Source of the DNA: Drechmeria coniospora
Lineage: Eukaryota; Ascomycota; Sordariomycetes; Hypocreales; Ophiocordycipitaceae
Direction of reading: 5' to 3'
NCBI RefSeq assembly: GCF_001625195.1
Contig: NC_054389.1
Span: 1,488,001 to 1,552,000 of the forward strand
DNA: 64,000 bases
The notes below the pieces were generated by a model. The model searched no databases. It was not told the DNA's origin and saw nothing but the letters and a program-made list of their open reading frames with translations. A program made the position numbers and the translations under genes. Below are positions 10,844 through 22,500 of the stretch, piece after piece (position 1 is the first letter of the stretch; each line of letters starts with the position of its first letter).

Positions 10844-13800
10844 CTACTTGCCCCGAGACCCCAGACCCATCCCATCATACTGAACGCTTCCCCTCCGCAA
10901 AAACACCATGGGGCTTCCGAGTCGTGCCGCCGCAGCGGTTGTGGCAGCTGCCCCAGCTCCACCATCGAGGTTGCCCAGCACGCCTGGCGGAAGTCCGAGC
11001 GACGGGATGCTTGCCTCGGGAACGGGCTCGAGATGCGGCGCCGTGGACACCGAAGAGGGCGTATCGTGCACGTGCTGACCCTTGTCAAAAGTCTCGCCGT
11101 AGAAGGCCTCGAGAGCGGCGGCGTCGTGGCAGAGCGTTTCGAGCCCATCCTTGACATCCTTCGCTTCGCTTGCCCGACGTGACTGCTTGCTCGCAGCATC
11201 GGCCGGTCGAACGGCGGGCGAGAAATAAGGGAATGCGGGCCAGACGGTGGGCGAGACGCCCGCCGCAGGATCGGGGCGACCGTAGGCCCCATGAGCGCCG
11301 CCGATGCTCATCAGGCGGCCTGCGCGGTCAAGATGGGGTTGATCCGCGAAGCCCTGCGACCGAAACTCCTTGTCACGACCGGTAGTCGGGCCCTTGCTGA
11401 GGAGCCGGTTTTCGAGGACTAGGAAGTTGCCGTCATCGGTGATCTGGGCGATAAGCGATCCAGATCGGTGTATGTACTGCGTGTACTTGAAATCGGGCCT
11501 TCCCCAAGAGTAGCGCACGTCGACGTTGCCGGGGAAGTTGGACGCGGCCTCAAAGTCGAGGACGAAATCGAAGCTTTTCAGAATAGCCGTTTGGTAGAAA
11601 TGCTTACTAGGCGCCGTCTGCAACCCCAGCGAGCTCGGATCGTACAATGCGTCCGGTTTCTCGTCCGGCGGACGTGCCGCAAGCTTGATCAGATACGGCT
11701 TGCGGAACGGATTAGAGGACGTCACCATGCTGGCTTCATTGATGGGCACTTCGACCAGCCGCAAGCCGTACTGTCCCGCTTCACGTTCCCAGCTTTCAAT
11801 CACATCCAAGACGAGCTTTGAGGTTGCGTTCATCCAGTCTATCCGTATGTGGAAGCAGCTGTCTGGGTTGTGTAGGCGGTCGTAGTGCAGGTCGATCCGC
11901 TCAGGGCGATATGACCTCCTTCGGGGATCCACGTCGTACTTGATCATCTTGCTAAGATGGACCCTCGGACGGTTCTTGCCTCCGTACGATGCCGACATTG
12001 TGGGTGTCGCCGACAGAGAGTCGGGCGCTTGCTCCTCGAAGGAGTCCGCTTTCCGTGAGAAGCCCATGTGCGGCGAGCCCCGACTGCCGTCTGACATTTG
12101 CGCCAACGGCGCTGAAGCTTCACGCCGTCTCGAGCTGAACCAGCCCGGCTGGAGCTTGGCAAACTCGGGTACAATCTGGTAAAAGTAGTTTCCATCGCGG
12201 AACTTGTGACGCCTCTCCACATGGACAAACAAGCCGCGTTCTTTGTCTCCCCTGTTGCCGTCCGTGCCTTCTTTGGGCTTGCCCTTGGCGTCGTCCTGCA
12301 TCATCAGAGCATTTCCGAGCTGCTCTGCCTCTTCGCGATCCTCCAAGTCTTCAAAATTGTCGAGAAGCCAGGTGGTCATGTCCGAGCCAATGAAGGCGGC
12401 GTTGTGCATGCGAAGATGCCACCTGCGGTTTCGCAACGGGACGCCGCCATTCTCCACCGGCTGTTGGATGGCCTCTGCCAACGCCGCAAGATTCAGATGA
12501 CTTTTCTGAAACCGCTCTTTTCTCGTCACGAGCTTGCCCCTTCTTTGAACACCGTCTTGGCCTTCCAGCAACGGCAGTGTTCCAAGCTCGGCCGCAATGA
12601 CGACGGATGGATCGTCGGTCTTGTAGATGATATCCAATGGGTTGCGCCGGTTATCATACGATTGAAAACGCTTCTCGTACGGAGACAGATAGCGATTCTT
12701 CTGCCAGAGTTGAGTTAGGCGCTTGATGCCTTCGATCCGTAGCTCCTCTGGATTGTCCCCGCTCTGACACCTCGAAATCGATGGGTGTTTTGGGCCGAGA
12801 GGAATGAGGACGAATCTCGCACGCCAGAATCTCAGACTTTCCATCATTTGCTCATGATGACCGGCGAGGTAGGAATCGATCATGTTCCAATTTCGCTCCG
12901 GCCTTGGCGTAAGTATGTCAATATGTCTCGTTTCATACTCGCCGTCCAGGTCTGTCCGTATCGCGGGTTTGTACACGGCGGGGAAGCCCTGAGCCGAGGC
13001 GGATGGCTCCGTCGGCTTCCGTAGGTAAATGTTGACCTCGACCTCGGTGCCGTTGACGCAGGAGAGCTGATGGATGGTGTTGCCGACAGACATGAACACG
13101 CTTGTGCCGTCATCCAGCGTTTGATCTCGGGCAAAGACGTCGGCGACCTTGATGATCTTTTGGCCGAATGCCTTGGCAACGAGCGGTCCGACGATGACTT
13201 GGAAGCCTTGCGAGAAACGCATGCTGATGAGCTCCTTCATGAACTCTTGCCGCGATTTTGGTTCTTCGGCCAAGTCGTCGTCGGCATTCTGGTCGACGCT
13301 GTACGGATGTCTCTGGTATTCCGCATCGAACTGAGCCTTGGAGGGGAAGTACTCCGTCGTCAGCGGCACCGCGGCCGGGCAGCAAAGAGTCTTCCATTTC
13401 TGAACCTTCATATCCGACGTCCGGGGGAACACGTGCTGCCATCGGCTATACAATACAGTATCGTCAATCCGGTGATTCTCGGGGTTCGACGGGTTCAGGA
13501 GAGTCAACCAGGGCGTAATGGCCGTCATAGGGGACAAGGTGGTTGGCAGCTCGGACACGCCTGCTCGCAGCTTGTTTGTATACACCTTCTGCGCATCTTC
13601 CGCCCGAAGTACGGTGGAGTACCGGACGTCATGATCGTCCAACCGCCTCTCCCGTCGGGAGGAACCAGGCTGCAGACCGGTGACAGGTAGTGGCATCGGC
13701 CGGCTGGTTTTGGAGTCCGACTTGCGGTGACCTTCTTGTCTCGATATAGGGATGCTCGGCGTTGATGACAGACCCGCGGGGGCGCGATCGCGAAGATCCG

Positions 13801-16444
13801 ATTGACTCTTCCTCGCGGAAACGTTGTCCGAGTGACTCTCGGTCGCACGGGGGGTTGTCGGTCTGAATTCCGAGATGGATCGGGCGGTGGAAGGTGGGCG
13901 TAGGACACCAGCCGGGACAACCGCAGCGCTGACCGTTTCCGCCTTGACTTCGGCCGCTGCCACCTTTGGGGCGGCAATACCAAAACCACGATGGCCGAGG
14001 CTAATGTGTCTCATGAGCTTCGATGGCTTCGGCGCCTTTGGCGGCGCTGCAGCCACGGGAACCTTTGGTGCAATCGCTGGCCGGCTGCGTTTCTGTTCCG
14101 TCGCATCCATGCTGGGCTTCTCCACTTCAGCCGTGGTCAAGGAGAACTTCCGGGAAGTCATCGTGTGCCCGACGGCTCTTCGCTCCGGAAGGGATGTTCC
14201 AAGGACATTGGAATCATCTGCATTCCTCCGCGAAACGGTGTCCAGCTCCGACTTGTGCTTTGACGAGTGATGCCTGGCTACCGAATAGCGACTCCTCGAG
14301 TCGTCAAACTCTTCCAGCTGTTTCCAAAGCGACTTGTCCGTGGACCGAGGCCGGTCCGGGGAAAATTTCTGAAATCCAATAACGTTGTCCACCAGACCTT
14401 CCGGGACACGCCGATTTGGTAGATACAGGATGTCACCGATACGATCCTGACGACGTTTCGTGCCATTTGGACTGCCATCCATGGCGTGAATTGGATAGTG
14501 CGGATCCGATTGCAGAGGTGCTGCCTCGATCTCGTTGGCATCGAGCACGCTTCGCATCTGCAGGTCGTACATGCGACACCTGACGGTGAATTCATCCTCG
14601 CTTTCCTGGCTTACCTTTTTCGACACCGAGTGAGCGATGCCCGCGTACGATAGGGCTTCGTCCGACTCGCCAGTCCAGAACGACACATGCAGCCATTGAG
14701 GAAGGGCGTAACACCACTCCTCATTGGTGGGCAGAGAGGCCGGAGCGTCGACGGGACGGACGACGGCGGAGGCTTTGGTCGGGGAGAAGGATTCAACAAC
14801 GGACTGGTAGCTGCCCACAACTGGCGTCGGCTGGTTTGGGGTGCTGTCGTGGGTTTGGAACGGATGGGCGAGAGGCGGACCGTGACCGAGAGGGTTCTCA
14901 TCGGAAAACTGCGGGTTCTTGTACTTGAAAAGGGGAACGGAGTGCAGAGGCATCCGGGGCATGCAGATGAGGTCAATGCCAATGCCGTTGCCAACTAATG
15001 CCTCGGTGGTCCTCCGCAACGTTTGGTAGTCGACTTCAAACACACCGGGTCCCGGTGTGATGACGGCGATGGAGACGCCCGTTCGCATGAGGTCCCTGTC
15101 AATGTAGTCATGCGAGAACTGAGAGGCGGCGAGGTTGATGGCCTCGAGAACATTTCCGTGGATGGAGAGTGACGATTCGGCCACGACGCGACTGAGGGGC
15201 CCATCTTTGAATTTCTGTTCGTCGCAGCAGAGGTCGGGGAAGGCACCGACGGTTTGATGATGCAGACTTATGTCTCGGCGGAAAAAGTTTAGCTCCCGCT
15301 TCAGCTGGTAGAGGATCTTTGTCCACTCCCCACTGGCCATCTGGCTGACCACGACGCGATAAAAGTCCTTGTAGGGTCGGCGGCCGTCGGAGGGCTGGAT
15401 GCCGGTATAGTAGTCGGCCTGCAAGGCGGTGCTGGCCAGCTCGCTCGACAGGCCGGTGTCGTACTCGACGCGGGCGAAGAGGACGATGCTGACGAGATGC
15501 TTTACCTTCAACAAGGCCCAACGCTTGAACAAGGCGGGAAGGAAGCCGTTGACGACCTTGGTGAACATGATCTCGCCGGAGCTTTCCGAGTCGAAATCCC
15601 ACATCTCGCGGGACATTTGGATGAAGAGAACATATCGAGCCGACTCGCTGCGAAAGATGGGCCGGGTATCCCGGACGAAGAAGGCGGAATGGACGTTTTG
15701 GCCGGAAACGAAGACGGCGGTGATTTGGGCCTTGATGGTACCCATGAAGAGGATCGATTGTCCTTTGTAGACGGTTTTCTGCGTCAGCTCGCCAACCGTC
15801 AACCTCCACATGTCTGCTCGGGACAGATATTGATCCTTGAACGTCATCTCCACGTGCGTCGCCTCGATGGCCGGGTGGTCCTTGTCGACCGGGGCAAGCA
15901 AGAGTTGAGTGCCCCTCTTGATGCCAAAAGCATCGGCAATGTGCTTGACGACGTAGACCTCGACGTCCGGTTGGCGGGCCTTGATCTCCTTGGGCATATC
16001 CTTGGCAACGAAGATGTATCGATTGTGGCGGCAGTCGAGATCGGCATGGCTGGCGGAAGCAACCTTTGAGCCTTCGGAGCGATCATGAGGTTGCTTGCTG
16101 ATGCTGCCGTACGCGCTAGAATTGGACCTCGACGAGTCACCCTTTGGCACCGGCGTGATGGACATGAGGGAGCCGGGTACGACTTCGCCGTCGAGGAGGT
16201 CGAGGTTGAGGAGGACCTCGTCTCGGGCATAGCCCTCGTTGACGGCAGCATGGCAGTACCGTTCCCGGTGACAACGGCTGCCGTCTTTGATGGTGGAGTG
16301 CGCCGAGGTGCTGCCCGGCGAACCGAGCAAGTCCGGGACGGGACGGTCATGGCTGCCTGCACTGGCCGCACTCAACTGTCGAAGGTGAGACCATCGCGGT
16401 CTCCTGCGAGGACCCGACGGCGTTGCTCCGGCATTTCGAGCCAT
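10844..16444 (-). CDS. IML1: Iml1/DEPDC5-like subunit of SEACIT/GATOR1
   Basis: Iml1 is a subunit of the complex (with Npr2 and Npr3) that acts as GTPase-activating protein for the Rag GTPase Gtr1 at the vacuole, switching TORC1 off when amino acids are scarce. The reading frame is a single long exon. The N-terminal part carries the IML1 domain (for example [14 protein letters not shown], then a stretch with [15 protein letters not shown]). A long Ser/Pro-rich linker follows, and a DEP domain sits at roughly residues 1310-1420 ([16 protein letters not shown], ending near [14 protein letters not shown]). I place the start at 16444 (MARNAG), giving 1,866 residues. The frame stays open to an ATG at 16912, but the extra 156 residues have no domain character and may be 5' leader. 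Stop is TAG at 10844-10846. Length suits fungal family members. The low-complexity C-terminus is Ala/Gly/Ser-rich. Confidence 0.88.
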   Translation of the reverse strand: MARNAGATPSGPRRRPRWSHLRQLSAASAGSHDRPVPDLLGSPGSTSAHSTIKDGSRCHRERYCHAAVNEGYARDEVLLNLDLLDGEVVPGSLMSITPVPKGDSSRSNSSAYGSISKQPHDRSEGSKVASASHADLDCRHNRYIFVAKDMPKEIKARQPDVEVYVVKHIADAFGIKRGTQLLLAPVDKDHPAIEATHVEMTFKDQYLSRADMWRLTVGELTQKTVYKGQSILFMGTIKAQITAVFVSGQNVHSAFFVRDTRPIFRSESARYVLFIQMSREMWDFDSESSGEIMFTKVVNGFLPALFKRWALLKVKHLVSIVLFARVEYDTGLSSELASTALQADYYTGIQPSDGRRPYKDFYRVVVSQMASGEWTKILYQLKRELNFFRRDISLHHQTVGAFPDLCCDEQKFKDGPLSRVVAESSLSIHGNVLEAINLAASQFSHDYIDRDLMRTGVSIAVITPGPGVFEVDYQTLRRTTEALVGNGIGIDLICMPRMPLHSVPLFKYKNPQFSDENPLGHGPPLAHPFQTHDSTPNQPTPVVGSYQSVVESFSPTKASAVVRPVDAPASLPTNEEWCYALPQWLHVSFWTGESDEALSYAGIAHSVSKKVSQESEDEFTVRCRMYDLQMRSVLDANEIEAAPLQSDPHYPIHAMDGSPNGTKRRQDRIGDILYLPNRRVPEGLVDNVIGFQKFSPDRPRSTDKSLWKQLEEFDDSRSRYSVARHHSSKHKSELDTVSRRNADDSNVLGTSLPERRAVGHTMTSRKFSLTTAEVEKPSMDATEQKRSRPAIAPKVPVAAAPPKAPKPSKLMRHISLGHRGFGIAAPKVAAAEVKAETVSAAVVPAGVLRPPSTARSISEFRPTTPRATESHSDNVSARKSQSDLRDRAPAGLSSTPSIPISRQEGHRKSDSKTSRPMPLPVTGLQPGSSRRERRLDDHDVRYSTVLRAEDAQKVYTNKLRAGVSELPTTLSPMTAITPWLTLLNPSNPENHRIDDTVLYSRWQHVFPRTSDMKVQKWKTLCCPAAVPLTTEYFPSKAQFDAEYQRHPYSVDQNADDDLAEEPKSRQEFMKELISMRFSQGFQVIVGPLVAKAFGQKIIKVADVFARDQTLDDGTSVFMSVGNTIHQLSCVNGTEVEVNIYLRKPTEPSASAQGFPAVYKPAIRTDLDGEYETRHIDILTPRPERNWNMIDSYLAGHHEQMMESLRFWRARFVLIPLGPKHPSISRCQSGDNPEELRIEGIKRLTQLWQKNRYLSPYEKRFQSYDNRRNPLDIIYKTDDPSVVIAAELGTLPLLEGQDGVQRRGKLVTRKERFQKSHLNLAALAEAIQQPVENGGVPLRNRRWHLRMHNAAFIGSDMTTWLLDNFEDLEDREEAEQLGNALMMQDDAKGKPKEGTDGNRGDKERGLFVHVERRHKFRDGNYFYQIVPEFAKLQPGWFSSRRREASAPLAQMSDGSRGSPHMGFSRKADSFEEQAPDSLSATPTMSASYGGKNRPRVHLSKMIKYDVDPRRRSYRPERIDLHYDRLHNPDSCFHIRIDWMNATSKLVLDVIESWEREAGQYGLRLVEVPINEASMVTSSNPFRKPYLIKLAARPPDEKPDALYDPSSLGLQTAPSKHFYQTAILKSFDFVLDFEAASNFPGNVDVRYSWGRPDFKYTQYIHRSGSLIAQITDDGNFLVLENRLLSKGPTTGRDKEFRSQGFADQPHLDRAGRLMSIGGAHGAYGRPDPAAGVSPTVWPAFPYFSPAVRPADAASKQSRRASEAKDVKDGLETLCHDAAALEAFYGETFDKGQHVHDTPSSVSTAPHLEPVPEASIPSLGLPPGVLGNLDGGAGAAATTAAAARLGSPMVFLRRGSVQYDGMGLGSRGK

Positions 16445-17969
16445 GGATCCGATGGCTGGCTCATTTCTGGCACATTGTGAAGCTTCACAGAGGCAGAGGG
16501 GGGTCGGATCGGCAATCGGATGGGCAAGACGCCTCCCAAAGTTTCTTCGTCGTCGTCGGCCGGTATGATCAAGCAAGGGAGGGTCGTAGTTTCGGTGAAG
16601 GAACACGACTGATTTGCTTGATGAAGTTGCGGCATGGCAGGCTACTGCGGCACGTACACCAACGGTAGGTGGTGGGGTTACACCGCCTGCCCTGTGTGGT
16701 AGCTTGCTTGGATCGCGGAGCAACCATTGATCCCTGGACGGCACAACGCGAAACATCATCAGAGGCTTTCCAACCTTTTGGCAATTTCCCTTGGCCGCCT
16801 CATCTTCTTGCCTGTTTTGACAACTATACACGGAAGCGAAGCCTGAAACAATGCACCATGGAGGCACGGCAGGTCGTTTCCGTTTCGGTTCAAGTGATGA
16901 AATATGATGCAATTACGTCACACGAACGACGGCAACTCTGCGAGCGTTGCAGCAAGATGTGAAGGTGCCTCGTTTCGTGCTGGCCCGCGGAGACGCGGCA
17001 AACTTTGCCTCTCTGGGCCGCGGCTGCATCTTCATCAGCCGTGACGAACGAATCGGACGTCTGCGAGGAAACGGTGAAGCATCACGACGGCGGAAGGAAA
17101 TGATGTCGCTTCCATCGCCTATGGTCTGGCGCCCGGACAAGCACGGGTGCAATTTTGTCCGTGTTTGCTGCCAAGGACTATTGTGTGTCGAGAACGACAA
17201 GGATACGGTCGAATGACCGCTCGACGTGACGCGCGAAAGAGGCCGTTGGGCCCTCGCTGCGGCTTGAGAAGTCCAATTCTTGGCGACATCCTCGGCTTGT
17301 GATGCCGCAACTGGCGACATTGCTCCGAAAGGGGACGTGACATTATCAAACCTCGACTCCCGTTGAGCTCGCGAACCACAGAGGATCAACGATTGATAGT
17401 CCCTACTCCGAATTGCAGCTTGCTGTGCTGGAAGAGACGCCGATGGTGAGCCGCGCCTGGGACACGGAAGCGGTCACCCTGGATCCGGATGAGAGCTTCA
17501 GCTCGTGCCACTTGAACGAATTCATGCCCCGACGATGCGATGCTTGTCATTTCGTTTCGACGGCCGTTTCGCAAACTACATGACCTGGCCACGAACTGCT
17601 CCCAGCCGAGGATGCACCCCTACTGGTGCCCAGCTCACGAAAGCGCGACATTGCATGCTTCTGCATCATCAACGGAGAACATCAGCACCGGGCCGGCGAA
17701 CGACACTCGAAAGTCACGGTCTTTGGGACTTGCATTTCCTGTCGGTACGAACATGCTCCATGATTCGGATATGACCACGGTCGAACCCCCACCTCCCGGC
17801 CTTCTCGGTCACGTCGTGAAGGATACGGGCCCAACGGCCGATGCGATGTAGCTTTCCTCGATGCTAATTGTACACGTGCCAGTGTTGCGTTGCCGTCCTT
17901 GCACTTGTTTTGCCTCCAAGCGACTATTACTACTCTTTCCACCGGACCTCTCGGCCGACTCTTGACAAA
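16445..17969. promoter_or_regulatory. Divergent intergenic region, IML1 / zinc transporter
   Basis: The two flanking genes are transcribed away from each other, so both promoters lie in this 1.5 kb. It has mixed composition and lacks the TAC-rich tracts seen elsewhere. No open frame with family resemblance is visible. Part of it (up to 16912) could instead be coding if IML1 starts at the upstream ATG. Confidence 0.4.
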
Positions 17970-19593
17970 ATGGCCTGGGGCCACTTCACGCGCAAGCAGC
18001 GTCTGATTGCTACCATTGTCGTTTCGTTCTGCTTCTTCATAGCAGAGCTCGTTGGTCAGTCGGACGCTTCGCGCTTGGTCAGAACTTCGGCTGACACGAG
18101 CCCAGCCGGCGTGTATACCAATTCGCTCGCGTTGGTGGCGGACGCCTTTCACTACGTAAGGATGCAAGTGGCAAAATGCCGGACGCAGGCCTTGTCCTAA
18201 CGTACGGAACAATGCTTAGCTGAGCGACTTGATCGGATTCGCCGTCGCTCTGGTCGCACTCGTGGTGCGTTGCCCGCTTGTCCTACAGAGGGGTCGGCCT
18301 GAGGCTCACGATGACGGACTAGGTTTCCGAGAGACCACAGCCGCCACCGAAGGAGTACACGTTTGGATGGCAGCGAGCCACTCTTCTCGGCGCTTTTTTC
18401 AACGGCGTGTTCTTGCTCGCCCTCGGCGTCACCATCCTCGTGCAGGCCATCGAGCGCTTCGCCAACATCAGCCGTAGGTCGAGTGCAGGTCAAGGCCTCG
18501 AAGCTCGTGCTACAAGACGCTGACACGTGCCCGATAGCAATGGAAAAACCCATGGTTGTCCTCGTCGTGGGCTGTGTCGGGTTCGTCTTGAACGTCCTGG
18601 TCATGTCCTTTCTCCACGGTGCGTCAACGGGACAAGACTTGCGGATCGACCTCGTCGCTGACAAGGACGAAGAACATGAAGGCGAGCACGGACCCGGCCA
18701 CAGGCGCGGACGCGAAGATGCAAGCGACTGCACGGAAGAGGCGGCCATTTCCATGAGCGACAGGAAGCCTCGCGTTCAAATCGTACGTCACAAGGCTCCC
18801 CCATCAAAGCAAAGGACGCTGATGGCGGTCAAGAGCCACTGCGAGCACAAGCACGGCGCCGTCGTCCCTCCCAAGGCCGGTCGAGACCTCGGCATGCTGG
18901 GCGTTTTGGTTCACGTGCTCGGAGACGCCGTCAACAATGTCGGGGTCATCGTTGCCGCCGTCATCGTGTGGAAGGTGGAAGGTGATGGCCGATTCTACGT
19001 CGATCCGACCATGGGGGTATTCATCGCCATGACGATACTCTTGACGGCGATTCCGTTGACGAAGCGCAGCGGGGCGATTCTCATGGAGACGGCGCCGAGC
19101 GACATCGACTTGCGCGATGTGCGGCACGACCTGGAATCGGTACGGCGCACGGCAGGGTGGGAAGAGGTCAGCGCTGACGCGAGACGAGCAGATTCCCGGC
19201 GTCGACTCGGTCCACGAACTGCACGTCTGGCGCCTCAGCCAGCACAAGTCCATGGCCACGGCCCACGTCGTGCTCGAAGAGGGACACGTACAGAGCTTCG
19301 CGGACAAGGCGACGATCATGATGGAGTGCCTGCACGCGTACGGCATCCACTCGGCCACATTGCAGCCCGAGGGGTTGCCAGCGTCCGAGGATGCTCGGCG
19401 TCGGTGCGCACATGGGCACACTTGGGCTTCGTCTTCTCGCCATGGATACGAGGCGCAAGGTTCAGAAATTCCCGTACCGGCACACATGCGGAGAGTTCGG
19501 CCGGATTGCGCGCTCGGCTGCGGTACGACGTGTGGCGAGATGCGGTGCTGCCCGCCGAGAATAGAGGCTGTCGAACACCTGTCGGACCGCTGA
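17970..19593 (+). CDS. Cation diffusion facilitator, vacuolar zinc transporter (Zrc1/Cot1-like)
   Basis: This membrane antiporter moves zinc (and probably cobalt) into the vacuole in exchange for protons. Exons deduced from splice motifs are 17970-18054, 18106-18155, 18220-18264, 18323-18473, 18538-19139 and 19192-19593. They give 444 residues with every junction in frame. The start MAWGHFTRKQR matches the family. The paired metal-site motifs HxxxD occur at H44/D48 (ADAFHYLSD) and H236/D240 (VHVLGDAVNN). FGWQRATLLGAFFNGV is the classic second loop, and the His-containing cytosolic loop lies around residues 150-215. The C-terminal domain has IPGVDSVHELHVWRL and HAYGIHSATLQPE. The Cys-rich tail (CGTTCGEMRCC) is usual in filamentous fungi. 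The His loop is shorter and less His-dense than in yeast Zrc1, so exact metal preference is open. Confidence 0.9.
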
Positions 19594-22500
19594 TCCATGG
19601 ACACGACGGCAACGTAAGCCGAGCCGGCATTGCCACTCGCCGCATGTTGGTTGTCGCGCATCGATGGATGCGCATTGTTCGTTGGCGGCACCCGGTTGAT
19701 GCGCTCGACTTGCTCCAACGCATGCTTTGATTCTGCCTTGGCTGCTCGGCGTCTCACGCAGGCCCGCTGCACCTCTTCCGGTTCATGGCATTGCTCGACG
19801 AGGTACACGTGCTTCTGCGAGGGATCGCTCGGGAGGGCTACTTTTTGCCTATTTCAATTTCAATTGAACGGTAATCGTCAAAATGAGATGCCAACTTGCT
19901 GCAGACTTGCACGTCATGGTTCGTGTGATTTGCTCTTGACGAAGACTGAACAAATCCCGCAACAAAGGCATCTGGTTCCTACGTCTGTACAGTATCCGTC
20001 CACATATTAATACAGTATTCCGGCATCTGGGTGTGGGTTTTGCGCGGCAACGCAACTGAACGCGGAGGAGACGGCGGGCGCCCCGGGCAGAGTTCTCATT
20101 TCTTCCAACGGCCCATCACCCTGGAACCAAAGGCCGATGAGCATGATTGGTGCGATTGTCCCAGTGATACTTCAGTAAGTAGATTGAGTCGGGGTGCGCA
20201 TGCGTACTGTATAGGAGTTGCAAGTAATAATACGGTACGGAGTACTCAGCAAGTAATTGGACGTGCACAACTACATGTACTGTATAATTCCGACTACCTA
20301 GTACTTACTGTACTTGCACTATTGACCTCGGAAATAGCTTGCTCGCTTTAGTGGTGATGGGGTGGCTTAGGGCGAGTGTACAGTAAGTAAGTGAGTACCT
20401 GTACGGAGACATGTACGCTTATTAGTTCGTGCAATTACTTGCAAGTCAAGCACATGTACTTGGTTCTGCTGGTCATAATACAGTGAGTATTCCAGAGTAA
20501 GTGCACCACGTACAGTAAGTACTCCGTATTAATTGCTTACAGTACAGTACACTTGAATGTACTTGCAGTATACTGTACTTACAGTGTGTGTAGTTGTATC
20601 TGGCCACTTGACGATTCAGTTTGGGCAGCGCTAAAACCACAGTCTGAATCGTCACCTTTGCCACCCCACTGGTACCAAGGAGTCTCGTATACACTAGGTT
20701 ACGGCATCGTTATCTGCGAAGGAAGTATTAAGTAAGTGCTTTTACTTGCACTGCAAATTGGCCCTTGGCGTTGTAAAGGCCGTGCCGTCATTCCCGCAAC
20801 CCCGTACTGATGTGATGGAGTATTATTTCAGTGGAGTTGGGTGTCCCTGTACTTGAGGAAATTGGTGCACCAAATTATTCTACAGTACATGTATGTACAG
20901 TACACCTACGTATAGGGGTGCCAGGACGCAAGTGCATGCCTACTATTGCCGTAGTACTGTGGCAATGATCGAGCAGTATACTCCGTACCCCGTTAGTACT
21001 CTACACAACTCGGCTGATATAGGGGTCCGGAATGGCGATGGCTCGTCACCAAGACGTGCCGATTTTCGGTCGTCCTCTAGAGCCAGGGACCGACAACGCG
21101 GCACCTTGGCCAGACGTTGCAAGTTGTCCCAGTGCCGCTTCGAGCAGCGACTTGGCTATCCGCCACTAATTTTTCGCGGTTCAGGCGAATCGTTGAGGAA
21201 TAGTTGCCACGTCGTTCTTGGTCGTGTTATGACTACAGTACTTGTACGTGCACTTGGTACTAGTACTTGCCTCGTACCTGGACGTCCACTTACCAATGGC
21301 CATGAACCACATGTGCGATGGAGGCCTTGCCAGGTTTCCAATCTGGCCAATCATGCCCGAGCGCGTTCGTACCATTGGCTCTAACAGATTCCTTAGCTTA
21401 GCACTTTACGTGCAGGTAATTACGTGTACGTAGATGGCAAGCCGCAGCCGCAGCAAAGGTTTTCCTTGTTCTGAAATAAAGGCGACGCGACCGCCGGAAT
21501 CTTGTGCTGTTTGTCGAAGCACATGTAAGTGCAGTACTTTGGATGTGCCCTCGGTGTGCGCAACACTCCATACGCGCATGAACGTGCTGTAAATGAAAGT
21601 AAATATACTTGCCTGTAATTACTGTACACCTACGGAGTACTACTGTGCTTGAACGCGAAAGTGCTACCTGCAAGGAACGGTGTACTGTACATGTAGGTAG
21701 TAATTGTACATGTGCTTTGGCGTGCGGTGTATTACTGTACTGTACGAGCAAGTACATGTTCAGTATTGCAGTACTTGTAGGTGTACAAGTAGTCGCCGAC
21801 AAAGGCTTCGCTGATGGCGACTGGTCAGCTTGACGAGCCAGATCTGCATACAGTATTTCCCACCTTCACACTTGCAGCCATCGGAAGATGGGACGGTGTA
21901 GAGAGTACAAAAAGTACCAGCACCGCAAGCCATCATCCGACTTGGCAGCTCGATGGCCGTGTCGCTCCGACTTCCGTCGACAAAGGTGCATCGTACCGAC
22001 TTTCCATTGCAGAGGACCCTATGGGCGGGCCATGGACCGAGCTTCCTCCACCCTTGGCGTGTTGACTGGCGTTGGCAGGGCGGAGTGCCAACGTGCCGGT
22101 ACTAAGACCATGGGTCGAGGTACAGCGCAAGTGCTCGTAGGTGCACCTACTGTATAGTACCTAGCAGTAGGTACTTACCCATCACGGCGAGCAGGTGTAC
22201 CGTGTACCTGGAAGCGTAGGCACTTTCGCGAGCATCCTCCGTATCGAGTACATTGCGGGGAAGGTGGCATGAGGTTTCCTTGTGACATGACTTGGCAGCA
22301 GGCCTAAGCCCACCGGAAGAAAAATGTCTGATCATTGTACGAAATACTCGTGCAACTACTCGTTTTGGAGCATGATGCACTTGTCGTTCCTCGTACGAGA
22401 GCACATGCACACCTACATGAACGTACAGTATGAGCAGGGTGAATGTACTTGTACAAGTACCTTGTGCTGGAGAATGAAATCATGTTGCCCCGTGGGGGCA

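Noticed and set aside
18605..18660. Additional intron in the zinc transporter after FLHG (gtgcgt donor)
   Set aside because: The candidate acceptor at 18667 leads directly to a stop codon, and reading through stays open with a plausible His-containing loop.
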